64,000 nt of DNA from an uncultured Coprococcus sp. (lineage in GTDB: Bacteria; Bacillota; Clostridia; Lachnospirales; Lachnospiraceae). The DNA is taken from positions 1 through 64,000 of the forward strand of contig CANRQE010000007.1 of NCBI GenBank assembly GCA_947632705.1. Reading direction: 5' to 3'. A model generated the notes under the pieces. The model was not told where the DNA came from and made no database searches. It saw nothing but the letters and a program-made list of their open reading frames with translations. Made by a program: the position numbers and the translations under genes. Below, one piece after another: positions 33,934-43,456 of the stretch. Every line of letters starts with the position of its first letter. Position 1 is the first letter of the stretch.

Positions 33934-33971
33934 TTATGTCGAGTTCGGTATCAATTATGTCGAGTTTGGTA
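33934..33971 (-). repeat. 21-bp-period direct repeat upstream of agrBD (candidate LytTR regulator site)
   Basis: TTATGTCGAGTTCGGTA (33934-33950) and TTATGTCGAGTTTGGTA (33955-33971), 16/17 identical; downstream copy overlaps the -35 position of TATAAA (33917-33922). Confidence 0.6.
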
Positions 33972-35277
33972 ATTCCCCTCTCTTCAGCCAGATATCTGCT
34001 GTAAAAAATCCATTTTTTTCATAATAGTTTTTTATTCCGTCATATTTTTCTACAATTTGAGAAATAGAATAAAGACCCAAACCATGCCTCGTCTTATCAG
34101 CTTTCGTCGTTCTTAAATGTTCATTTTTATCAAGTACAGAATGCTCTATTTTGTTTTTAATCATAATACATAAATAGTTCTTTTCATTTTTAATTGTAAC
34201 CTTTATTTGCGGAGCATTCACATTCTCGCTGGCTTCAATCGCATTATCAAGCAGATTTGCAAGAAGAACACATAAATCAATCTCATTAAAATACGAAAAA
34301 TCAGATTCAACTTCAACCTTTATATCGATACCATTTGCACGGCACCTGCCAATCTTCAGATTTAATATACTATTAACAGCACTGTTATCAACGCTGATAT
34401 AGTTGAAAATATTTGTTTCATATTCACAAAGCAAACGCCTTAAATATGATTGCGCTGATTCTATATCTCCGTTTTCAATATTGCCAAGTACGCATAATAA
34501 ATGATGTTTGAAATCATGTTCCACCCGTTTAATTTCATTGCTGATATGACCGGCATCCTCCATCATTGTTTTCTGTTCAGAAATCTGTAATTTCAACAAC
34601 GATATTTTGAGCTTGTTCTGGTTGTCCTTTGAAATTCTTTTCATCATATAAATAATGAAAATATTCATCATCATAAGGCATATGGCACACATTCCAAACA
34701 GTATATTTCTACTATGTGTTTCAATTTGTAATTTCACTAAGGACACAGCAATAAAAAAAGTTACAAATGTCATAATAACCGATATGTACGATTCCCTGCT
34801 TTTTAAGTTGAAAGTTTTTTTCATAAATAGATGCTCTAACATCTTTGCAGACATAAAATATAAAAATTTTGTTAGAAAGATTGCAAGTAACCTTGTGCTG
34901 TTATTTTCCGAAAAAATAAAGGTACCCGGCATCCCGAATATGATTGACAGACCATATGTTACTAAGGTATTGATAAGAAGCATGATTGAAAATGACAGAA
35001 TCGGCAGTACAATTTTTAAAACGACTGAACCGTTAAGTGCGATGAATGCATAGATAATTGTAATCATAATCGTGATCAGGGACAGCCAGCCTTCGAACAC
35101 ATACACCCTGTTTACAATACTGATATACAAAGTTAATAATGCAATAAATGTAATAGATAATAATATTTTTTTATTACCCGAATATCTGCAGCCCATTACA
35201 TGATTCAGGAAATTTATGGTAACAAAAAACTCAAAGACAGTTGCAGCAACTTCAATAAACTGCCATACTCCTATCAT
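33955..35277 (-). CDS. agrC: AgrC-like sensor histidine kinase (GHKL family)
   Basis: 440 aa; N-terminal TMs; H-box VEHDFKHHLLCVLGNI; N-box LLANLLDNAIEAS; GLGLYSI. Confidence 0.88.
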   Translation of the reverse strand: MIGVWQFIEVAATVFEFFVTINFLNHVMGCRYSGNKKILLSITFIALLTLYISIVNRVYVFEGWLSLITIMITIIYAFIALNGSVVLKIVLPILSFSIMLLINTLVTYGLSIIFGMPGTFIFSENNSTRLLAIFLTKFLYFMSAKMLEHLFMKKTFNLKSRESYISVIMTFVTFFIAVSLVKLQIETHSRNILFGMCAICLMMMNIFIIYMMKRISKDNQNKLKISLLKLQISEQKTMMEDAGHISNEIKRVEHDFKHHLLCVLGNIENGDIESAQSYLRRLLCEYETNIFNYISVDNSAVNSILNLKIGRCRANGIDIKVEVESDFSYFNEIDLCVLLANLLDNAIEASENVNAPQIKVTIKNEKNYLCIMIKNKIEHSVLDKNEHLRTTKADKTRHGLGLYSISQIVEKYDGIKNYYEKNGFFTADIWLKRGELPNST

Positions 35278-35996
35278 AAAATCCTCCTTGAAAAAAGCTG
35301 AAAAGCCTCCTTAACCGCTTTCACCCTGCTTCTGCTCATTGGCAATTGTTGCAAATCATTCAATACTACCGTGTTTTTTTCTATTGAATAGATGTATCTA
35401 TAATTAACAAGATACCGGGAATGGATACGGATAAAGCCATATTGAGAATAGTTTTTTTCAATATGATTCAGGCTCCCCCGCAGACTTTCTTTTTTATTAA
35501 CAGAAAAAATATCAATATAATGATCATCGCTCCGCATATACAAAATGTCATTTATGTTGTATTTTGTTTCATATCCCGTACCACAGAAGATGATATATTT
35601 TTCCTTTGCATTTATGCTTTCTATCAGCGCTTCTACAATCTCATCTATTTCAATATTTAAAAACTTTTTTCTGATAAATCCCAACGCCTTGAATCTATAT
35701 GCTTTATAAACCAGCTCATCATGATTGGTTATAAATACAATTTCCGTTGCTTCATGAAGCTTATTGAGCTGTGCGGCTGCTTCCATGCCACTCATTTCCG
35801 GCATATCCAGATCCAGAAAAACAACATCAAACAATTGCATTTGGTTTGCCTCTAACAAATCACCTGCATTCGTATAAGTCTTCATATTGCAGATAATTCT
35901 GTTGTGATCAAATGCCTGGTAAATGATCTTTGTCATATATTCAAGGTCTGCAGGGTTATCGTCACATATGGCTATATTCATATTTATCCTATCCAT
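35274..35996 (-). CDS. agrA: LytTR-family response regulator (AgrA-like)
   Basis: 240 aa; receiver DVVFLDLDMPEMSGMEAA; C-terminal LytTR domain with FIRIHSRYLVNYRYI. Confidence 0.9.
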   Translation of the reverse strand: MDRINMNIAICDDNPADLEYMTKIIYQAFDHNRIICNMKTYTNAGDLLEANQMQLFDVVFLDLDMPEMSGMEAAAQLNKLHEATEIVFITNHDELVYKAYRFKALGFIRKKFLNIEIDEIVEALIESINAKEKYIIFCGTGYETKYNINDILYMRSDDHYIDIFSVNKKESLRGSLNHIEKNYSQYGFIRIHSRYLVNYRYIYSIEKNTVVLNDLQQLPMSRSRVKAVKEAFQLFSRRIL

Positions 35997-36032
35997 CTCA
36001 TATCTGGGTTTTCTAAAATCCGAAACTGAAGT

Positions 36033-36635
36033 CTAATCCTCCCACGCCCGGATCCTGTATGTTGCTCCAATCGCATCACAAATGGTCTGACACTGTGCCT
36101 CTTCTTCCTTTGTGATCGTCGTATCAACCGTTGTCATGACTACCTCCGGCACATATTTGACACATCCTTTTGCAAATTCTATCATCGCATCAAACGACTG
36201 ATGTCCGAATCTGCTTCTGACCAGCTCATGATACCGGTCGGCATTTGGTGTATTTAAGCTGATTGAAACTGTATCAACCAGTCCATGAAGCTCCGGCGTA
36301 ATATCTCTTCCATTGATCAGATTGCCAAGACCGTTGGTATTGATACGAATTTTTTTATGAAAGGTTTCTTTTACATATGCTGCCGTCTGAAGCAAAACAT
36401 CCAGAGCCTCCGTCGGCTCTCCGAATCCGCAGAATACTACTTCGTTATACTGACTCATATCGAATTTGGCAAATTCAGCTATTACCTCATCGGCAGACGG
36501 CTCCCGCTCTAACCACAGCCGGCCGGATTCTCCTACATGGTCTGTATTCTGTCTCAGGCAGAACGTACAGGCACATGGACATTTGTTTGTCAGATTAACA
36601 TATAGATTATGATGTACCTTATACAAGATTTCCAT
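36033..36635 (-). CDS. Radical SAM protein, TatD-associated type
   Basis: CPCACTFCLRQ cluster motif; 200 aa. Confidence 0.75.
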   Translation of the reverse strand: MEILYKVHHNLYVNLTNKCPCACTFCLRQNTDHVGESGRLWLEREPSADEVIAEFAKFDMSQYNEVVFCGFGEPTEALDVLLQTAAYVKETFHKKIRINTNGLGNLINGRDITPELHGLVDTVSISLNTPNADRYHELVRSRFGHQSFDAMIEFAKGCVKYVPEVVMTTVDTTITKEEEAQCQTICDAIGATYRIRAWED

Positions 36636-36661
36636 AATTTTCTCCCTCGCAATTTATATTT

Positions 36662-37504
36662 TTAATGAAGCTTATAAAGCAGCTCTTCAAAGCATACCCC
36701 ATCCGTAAGCGGCAGGTCCAGTTCGATTGATCTTTCAATACAGTGCTTGATAAAGGAGGACGCCTTCCGTACGGAGGTTTCAAAATCCACCCCATTGACG
36801 GCATCTGCTGCCAGAATGGATGAAAAGATATCTCCCGTTCCGGAGCGGGACTCTCCAATTTTATGGGTCCGGATGACTTTTGCCAGTCGTTCCGGCTGAT
36901 ATGCATAATTGGCGATATAGCTTCTCTGTGGAATTCCGGTAATGACCACCTTCGGATCGGAACATCGCATGGCCGCCACGAGTTTTTTTGCCATCTCAGA
37001 AACCTCCGCCAGACGCCATCGTCCTTTATATTCCGTATCTGTCAGAATACAGGCCTCCGTCAGATTCGGGGTCAGGATGTCTGCATACTGCACCAGCTTT
37101 TTCATTTCCTGACACATTTCTTTCGTATAGGTCGGATATGGAACCCCATAATCCCCCATTACCGGGTCGATAACCGCAATGGTATCCGCATCCTTGAAAT
37201 CCTTCAGAAAATCTGTCACTATCTCAATCTGTCTCTTAGATCCCAGAAAGCCCGAACAAATTCCCTGAAAATGCAGATCCAGCTTTTTCCACTCTGCAAT
37301 ATACGGCTCCATTTTTTCTGTATAATCCTCAAAGAAAAAGCTTTCAAAACCGGTATGGTTGGAAAAAACGGAGGTCAAAACAGGACAGCATTGTATCTTC
37401 ATGACCGAAATAATCGGCATGGCAACTGCAATGGAACATCTCCCAAATCCGGAAAAATCATTGATAACCGCTATTTTTTTCTGATTATTATGTGAAGTAC
37501 CCAT
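36662..37504 (-). CDS. Pyridoxal/pyridoxamine kinase
   Basis: 280 aa; IAVINDFSGFGRCS..., DPVMGDYG, SGTGDIFSS. Confidence 0.85.
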   Translation of the reverse strand: MGTSHNNQKKIAVINDFSGFGRCSIAVAMPIISVMKIQCCPVLTSVFSNHTGFESFFFEDYTEKMEPYIAEWKKLDLHFQGICSGFLGSKRQIEIVTDFLKDFKDADTIAVIDPVMGDYGVPYPTYTKEMCQEMKKLVQYADILTPNLTEACILTDTEYKGRWRLAEVSEMAKKLVAAMRCSDPKVVITGIPQRSYIANYAYQPERLAKVIRTHKIGESRSGTGDIFSSILAADAVNGVDFETSVRKASSFIKHCIERSIELDLPLTDGVCFEELLYKLH

Positions 37505-37593
37505 ATCTGTCTCCTTTTTATCTGACTGTCATTATGAGACAAACTATTCCCATTTTGTATGTCCAGATTTCATAAAATTTATATGGTCAGATG

Positions 37594-38370
37594 CTAACCC
37601 AATGCCACGTCCAATATCATCATCAGTACAAATCCAAACGCAACCCCCATAGTTCCGATGTTGGTATGGTTTCCCGACTGAGATTCCGGAATCAGTTCTT
37701 CAACAACAACATAGATCATGGCTCCTGCGGCAAAGGAAAGCAAATATGGCAGCACCGGTACGACAAAGCCTGCCAACAGAATTGTAAATACGGCTGCAAT
37801 CGGTTCCACCACGCCGGAAAGCGCACCGAGCAAAAACGCTTTTGTTTTGGATGTGCCTTCACTTTTCAGAGGCATGGAGATAATCGTTCCTTCCGGAAAG
37901 TTCTGTATTGCAATACCGATAGAAAGCGTGATGGCTCCTGCCATGGAAATACCTGCGTTCTCTGCCAGCGCACCGGCAAAAGCAACGCCGACTGCCATTC
38001 CCTCCGGAATGTTATGCAGCGTCACGGCAAGGACAAGCATTGTCGTTTTTTTTAAATTGGCTTTTACGCCCTCCGGTTTCTGCTGGTCCAGGTGAATATG
38101 CGGTACAAGACTGTCGAGTAAAAGAAGAAACAGCATACCAAGCAGAAAACCAAGGGTCGCGGGAAGCCATGCAATCTTTCCCTGCTCCTTTGCCATATCA
38201 ATCGACGGTATCAGAAGGGACCACACGGAAGCGGCAATCATAACGCCGGAGGCAAAGCCCAACAGAAGCTTTTCAACCTTCAGATTCATCTCTTTTCTCA
38301 TAAAAAATACCATGGCTGCACCAAATACGGTCCCAAACAATGGCAGCAATAAACCAAGCGTCAGATTCAT
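37594..38370 (-). CDS. ZIP family metal transporter
   Basis: 258 aa; HNIPEGMAVGVAFAG and IAIQNFPEGTIISMPL. Confidence 0.93.
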   Translation of the reverse strand: MNLTLGLLLPLFGTVFGAAMVFFMRKEMNLKVEKLLLGFASGVMIAASVWSLLIPSIDMAKEQGKIAWLPATLGFLLGMLFLLLLDSLVPHIHLDQQKPEGVKANLKKTTMLVLAVTLHNIPEGMAVGVAFAGALAENAGISMAGAITLSIGIAIQNFPEGTIISMPLKSEGTSKTKAFLLGALSGVVEPIAAVFTILLAGFVVPVLPYLLSFAAGAMIYVVVEELIPESQSGNHTNIGTMGVAFGFVLMMILDVALG

Positions 38371-38666
38371 ATTTTTGTCCCCTGCCCTCTCTTACGCCAT
38401 TCATATATATAAATATGCATAATGTGATTATTTATTTCCTTTCCTGCGGATATTATCTCTTTTTCTGCCCGTCCGGACAAAAAAGCACTGTCTGATTCTA
38501 CCATAAAATGTCTGACAGGCATATACTTATTTTAACCAAAACAAACAAAGATTTCTATACAGAATAAAAAAAATGTGTTACACTGAGCATGGTTTTTGCC
38601 GGTTTTTCAGATTGGATGCCGAAAAGACCGGCTTGTAAATATAAAAAACAAAAAGGAGACAGAATC

Positions 38667-39977
38667 ATGTGGGCATACGAAAGTACATTTTATCAAATTT
38701 ATCCTCTGGGGTTCTGCGGCGCGCCGTATGAAAATGACGGCGTAACAGTGTCCAGAATTTTAAAGGTTAATGACTGGATTGAGCATATAAAGAAATTAAA
38801 TTGTAATGCAGTCTACTTCTCTCCAATCTTTGAATCAGACACACACGGATATAACACCAGAGACTATACAAAAATCGACTGCAGGCTTGGAACCAACGAA
38901 GACTTTGCACAGGTTGCAAGGAATCTGCATGACGCAGGCATCAAGGTCGTAATTGACGGTGTATTCAACCATGTCGGCAGAGGTTTTTTTGCATTTCAGG
39001 ATGTACTAAAGAACAGATGGGATTCCCCATATAAAGACTGGTTTCATATCAGCTTTGACGGTAATTCCTGCTACAATGACGGTCTGTGGTATGAAGGCTG
39101 GGAAGGCAACTATGATCTTGTCAAGCTGAACCTGAGAAATGAAGCTGTGATTCAGCATATCTTTGAATGTATCAGGGGCTGGATTGAAGAATTTGACATT
39201 GACGGACTGCGTCTGGATGTTGCATACTGTCTGGATCACGATTTTCTCCGTAGGCTCAGAAAACACTGTGACGGATTAAAGCAGGACTTTCTGCTGTTAG
39301 GAGAACTGCTGCATGGCGACTATAACCAATTTGTTAACGATGAAATGTTACATAGCTGTACAAACTACAATTGCTACAAGGGCTTATATTCCAGCTTCAA
39401 CTCTATGAATATGTTTGAAATCATACACTCTCTGATGCGGCAGTTTGGTCCGGAGGACTGGACCCTGTACAAGGGCAAGCACTTTCTGTCATTCGTTGAC
39501 AACCACGATGTTACAAGGGTTGCCAGCATCCTGACAAATGAAAAGCACCTGCCTTTGATCTATGCGCTGGCATACGGCATGCCGGGAATTCCTTGTGTCT
39601 ATTACGGAAGCGAATGGGGTGCAAAGGGAGAAAAAAGTCAGGGAGATCCTGCCCTGCGCGCCTGCTTTGATAAGCCGGAGTTCAATGAACTGTCTGAATG
39701 GATCAGTAAGCTGGGCAAAGCGCATCGTGAAAGCAATGCCCTGTGCTACGGAGATTTCCGTTCCGTTGTTCTGACCAACAAACAATGCATCTTTGAGCGG
39801 AAAACGGATTCGGAACGGGTATTGGTTGCCATCAATGCCGATGAATGTGAATATACGGCACACTTCGATGCCGGCTGTGGTACGGCTGTTGATCTGATTA
39901 CCGGAACGCCTCATGATTTCGGAGGCGGAAGCCTGCTGCCTCCATATTCTGCTTACTTCTGGAAAATGGAACGGTAG
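38667..39977 (+). CDS. GH13 alpha-amylase family glycosyl hydrolase
   Basis: MWAYESTFYQIYPLGF; VIDGVFNHVG, DGLRLDVA, LGELLHGDY, FVDNHD; start at 38667 after AAAAGGAGA SD. Confidence 0.93.
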   Translation: MWAYESTFYQIYPLGFCGAPYENDGVTVSRILKVNDWIEHIKKLNCNAVYFSPIFESDTHGYNTRDYTKIDCRLGTNEDFAQVARNLHDAGIKVVIDGVFNHVGRGFFAFQDVLKNRWDSPYKDWFHISFDGNSCYNDGLWYEGWEGNYDLVKLNLRNEAVIQHIFECIRGWIEEFDIDGLRLDVAYCLDHDFLRRLRKHCDGLKQDFLLLGELLHGDYNQFVNDEMLHSCTNYNCYKGLYSSFNSMNMFEIIHSLMRQFGPEDWTLYKGKHFLSFVDNHDVTRVASILTNEKHLPLIYALAYGMPGIPCVYYGSEWGAKGEKSQGDPALRACFDKPEFNELSEWISKLGKAHRESNALCYGDFRSVVLTNKQCIFERKTDSERVLVAINADECEYTAHFDAGCGTAVDLITGTPHDFGGGSLLPPYSAYFWKMER

Positions 39978-40028
39978 GACAAAGTATCAGCGCATAAGCA
40001 TTCCCTTCTGTTTTTCCGTTTATGTATC

Positions 40029-40083
40029 AAATCAAAAAGAGGATACCGCTGTCACAAATAAGACCGTATCCTCTTTTTGATTT
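40029..40083. terminator. Bidirectional intrinsic terminator
   Basis: AAATCAAAAAGAGGATAC / GTATCCTCTTTTTGATTT. Confidence 0.88.
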
Positions 40084-40098
40084 CATCCGGAATCTGTT

Positions 40099-41076
40099 TT
40101 ATTGCGGGAACCAGAGATTGAGATCTACTACCCCGCTGATACCGGGTACGGTTCCTTCGCTGGTATACTGCCACCCGGTAAACCGATATGGAAAATCCGG
40201 AACGTTTGCATACTGGGCAAGCCACAGCTGATATTCACCCAGTCTGTCCATATCCAGATTTTGTGCGTACCAGTTACGGTTTGCATAAATCATCGGCGTA
40301 TATCCGGCCTCTTTTATGGTTTCACAAAACCCTACAATCGCATCTGTACGCTCCTCGTTTGTGATATCATTGGCTCTGGCACCGTCTACCTCCATTTTTT
40401 CCGTATCTATTACAACCGGATATGTAATCTTCCGTTCTTTGATATTGGAAAGCACAAATTCCGCTTCCTCGACGCCTTCCTCATAGGAAACAGCCTGTGA
40501 GAAGAAATATACACCGATGTCAATTTTCTGTTCCTCTGCTGCCTGTGCATTGGCGTCAAACGCATCGTCAAGCATCAGCCCGCCTTCACTGTAGCCCCTG
40601 TAACCCACGCGCATCATGATAAAATCAATTTCCCGTTCTTTCCCCAGCGTTTCCCAGTCTATTTCTCCCTGAAAGTTTGAAATATCCAGTCCGATTCTTG
40701 TTTTCGGCACCGTATCGCTGGAATAACGCATATAACCGTCGTCATCCAGATAAAAACGCTCCAGGTCATAATCATGCCGCGGTACATTGGCGCTGATTTT
40801 GTAAAGCAGGCAGTCTTCTCTGTCGGTTCCGACCATAATATAACTCATGGATATAAAGTTCCAGTAATTTTCGTAAATCAATGACGTGGTCTCACTGGCA
40901 GGAAGCTCCAGAGTATGTTCAATCTGCGTATACAGATATGGCTCCGACCGGGTCCGTTGTTTGGAGTTTCTGCCGATCAGGATTCCCAGAATCAGACCGA
41001 TTATCAGTCCTGAAACCAGAAATATGGCATATCGTATTCTGATCCTTAATTGTTGTTGTCTGTCTGTATATCTCAT
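40099..41076 (-). CDS. GH25 lysozyme-like glycosyl hydrolase, membrane anchored
   Basis: GLDISNFQGEIDWETL..., DVGVYFFSQA-type motif (IDIGVYFFSQAV), YPVVIDTE; N-terminal TM. Confidence 0.9.
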   Translation of the reverse strand: MRYTDRQQQLRIRIRYAIFLVSGLIIGLILGILIGRNSKQRTRSEPYLYTQIEHTLELPASETTSLIYENYWNFISMSYIMVGTDREDCLLYKISANVPRHDYDLERFYLDDDGYMRYSSDTVPKTRIGLDISNFQGEIDWETLGKEREIDFIMMRVGYRGYSEGGLMLDDAFDANAQAAEEQKIDIGVYFFSQAVSYEEGVEEAEFVLSNIKERKITYPVVIDTEKMEVDGARANDITNEERTDAIVGFCETIKEAGYTPMIYANRNWYAQNLDMDRLGEYQLWLAQYANVPDFPYRFTGWQYTSEGTVPGISGVVDLNLWFPQ

Positions 41077-41084
41077 GATTCCTT

Positions 41085-42854
41085 CTAAATATCATTCTCA
41101 ATAAAATGATAGCTGCCCAGCCGGAGCTGTATGATCTTATCGTACTTACGCGCAATGGCATGAGCAAACCGTTTTGCTGTATCTGCTGAAAACATATAAG
41201 ACAATTCCTCATAACTGAGCAATGCCTTATCGTAGAGGATCTTATATTTGATATTCCAGTCATACATCAGACTGGTACAGTTGTCAATACTGACTTTCGT
41301 AAATATTCCCCTGCTCTTTCCCCGGAACACCCTCAGATTATACTTCTTCTTACTCACCGAATTCTTGATATCAAACACGACCTCCGCCCCCGGAAAATGT
41401 CTCCAGAGAGCGTCCAGAAACGCCTGAAGTCTTTGTTTGTCAAAATATTTCGCAATATCATGACAAACAAAGAGGATTGGCTGTCCGTCGGGGCGTTTAA
41501 TCTGATCCATCCAGGTATAATCAAAAATGGACCGGTCAATATTCTGTTCCCGCTCCCGCGAGGCCATATACCGCCTTCGCAGTTCAATCCGCTCCGGCAG
41601 ATCTACATTATACCATCTGATCCGTCCGTTATCCACCCGGGAAAACATGGTATCCAGCTCCGCCCCGACATTGACAATAATGGAATCCGCATATCTTCGG
41701 ATAAAATTCCTGACTCTTCCGTCAATTGCAACCAGCTTCTCCAATATAACCGCTTTATCGTACAGATCGTATTTCAAACTGATCTGCTTATGCTCTATAT
41801 TGAGTCTGGAAGCAAGCTTAATGGAATCCGTATCGGTAAACAGCTTCGGATACCGTTCTGCCAGCACGGATCTTGCCCACACAGCATGCCGGATATCCTC
41901 AGCAACCGTAAGCCCCTCATCCCTGATACTGTATGCAATCTTTTTTCTGACCATCCGGCACTCCGGTACATGCGGATGCTCAATATAGTTATGTACCACA
42001 TCATAAAATTCATAATAATGCGTCTTGATCTGAAGCTGTTTGATCCTGTTATACAGATATCTGGCATAGCCGTTCATCAGATCGTCGGAAACCGTGAAAA
42101 TTGCCATCTCGTCACAGATATCTGTCAGATCTGCAAACACAGGCGCAGTATATTCCAACTGGCCCTCCAATTCCTGCATCCAGTATTCCTGCAGAAATTC
42201 TTTGACCGCCGGCGTAAAATAATACCGATATGTTGACTTCTTCGGATTACTGATCTGCGCTGTCAGCTCCTGATTCTGAAATTCGGCGTCCATAACCGGG
42301 GAAAGCAGAATCAGCTTGTTCGGTCTTCGGTTCCCTGTTTTCCAGGCAAGAATTGCCATGGACAGAGCCAGTCCTCCCCCTGTAGAATCTCCCATCAGAA
42401 CAATGCGCGTCACAGATTCATCCCGGCAGATCTTTTTGTAGGCATCTAACAGCATGTGAAAAGACTCCGAGGCAGAATGCTCCGGGGTAAGCGGATAGAT
42501 CGGCACGGCTGCTCCGTATCCTGTTGCTTCCACCATATCCAGTACAAATTCCCATTGTCTGTGGTTGATCTGCATGCAATGCCCGCCGCCATGAATGTAG
42601 AAGAAATATTTATCTACCTCTGTGTTCTTTGGCCTGACATAAAAACAGACACCGCCTTTTTCAAATACGGATTTGATCTCCAGCTTGTCCGAATATCCCC
42701 GCGGCGGATTATAGTCCTCCATTTTTCTCTTTCTTAAAATATCTTTTCTGATATCGGATGCTTTCATATGCTTGTCATCCAACAGAACATCCTTTATCCG
42801 TTCAACTGCCATGACCATACTATTCTGACTGCTCATATTGTTATCTCCTATCAA
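41085..42854 (-). CDS. Fusion of alpha/beta hydrolase (HSL-type esterase) and PPM1/TcmP-like methyltransferase
   Basis: N-terminal FFYIHGGGHC and GDSTGGGLAL; C-terminal half with VNVGAELDTMFSRV, YNVDLPERIELRRRY. Confidence 0.8.
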   Translation of the reverse strand: MIGDNNMSSQNSMVMAVERIKDVLLDDKHMKASDIRKDILRKRKMEDYNPPRGYSDKLEIKSVFEKGGVCFYVRPKNTEVDKYFFYIHGGGHCMQINHRQWEFVLDMVEATGYGAAVPIYPLTPEHSASESFHMLLDAYKKICRDESVTRIVLMGDSTGGGLALSMAILAWKTGNRRPNKLILLSPVMDAEFQNQELTAQISNPKKSTYRYYFTPAVKEFLQEYWMQELEGQLEYTAPVFADLTDICDEMAIFTVSDDLMNGYARYLYNRIKQLQIKTHYYEFYDVVHNYIEHPHVPECRMVRKKIAYSIRDEGLTVAEDIRHAVWARSVLAERYPKLFTDTDSIKLASRLNIEHKQISLKYDLYDKAVILEKLVAIDGRVRNFIRRYADSIIVNVGAELDTMFSRVDNGRIRWYNVDLPERIELRRRYMASREREQNIDRSIFDYTWMDQIKRPDGQPILFVCHDIAKYFDKQRLQAFLDALWRHFPGAEVVFDIKNSVSKKKYNLRVFRGKSRGIFTKVSIDNCTSLMYDWNIKYKILYDKALLSYEELSYMFSADTAKRFAHAIARKYDKIIQLRLGSYHFIENDI

Positions 42855-42995
42855 CAGCTTCTCGTGACATATTCATTGTTACATAAGTTTTTGGGTTTAT
42901 CAAGTAAAATGATATATATTTTTCCATGTTGCAATATTCAAAAATTATGTTATATTTATTGAGAAGCAACAGATGATTTTGGAATGAGGTACATT

Positions 42996-43379
42996 ATGAA
43001 TATAACAATGCTAAAAAGTAAAATTCACAGAGCCGTCGTAACACAGGCAGAACTGAACTATGTAGGCAGTATCACCATAGATTCCGAGCTGTTAAAGCAG
43101 GCCGGTATATTAGAATATGAAATGGTGCAGGTGGTAGACATTGAAAACGGCAATCGGTTTGAAACCTATACGATTGCAGGTGAAAGCGGCTCCGGCGTTA
43201 TCTGTTTAAACGGTGCCGCCGCCAGACAGGTCTCACTTGGAGACCATGTTATTATCATGTGCTATGCTTCCATGTCACCGGAAGAAGCTGCCACACATCT
43301 ACCAAAGGTGGTATTTGTAAATGAGCAGAATCATATTGAACGGATTACTTCCTATGAAAAACACGGAGAGATTGTCTGA
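42996..43379 (+). CDS. panD: Aspartate 1-decarboxylase
   Basis: [25 protein letters not shown] with Gly-Ser processing site, YGA-type region; start by SD gaggt. Confidence 0.95.
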   Translation: MNITMLKSKIHRAVVTQAELNYVGSITIDSELLKQAGILEYEMVQVVDIENGNRFETYTIAGESGSGVICLNGAAARQVSLGDHVIIMCYASMSPEEAATHLPKVVFVNEQNHIERITSYEKHGEIV

Positions 43380-43456
43380 CCGTTTTCCAAAGGCCGACAA
43401 TCTCTCCTCAATATAATTCATCTTTTTTATCTCTTGCTATCTCTTGCGCTTTCTGT

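Noticed and set aside
41397-42236. 279-aa plus-strand ORF opposite the esterase-methyltransferase gene
   Set aside because: Antisense shadow ORF; the minus-strand protein has clear motifs.
43365-43407. GGAGAGATTGTC/GACAATCTCTCC stem overlapping the panD stop as a terminator
   Set aside because: Stem is good but no T-tract follows directly; left out of the feature list as uncertain.
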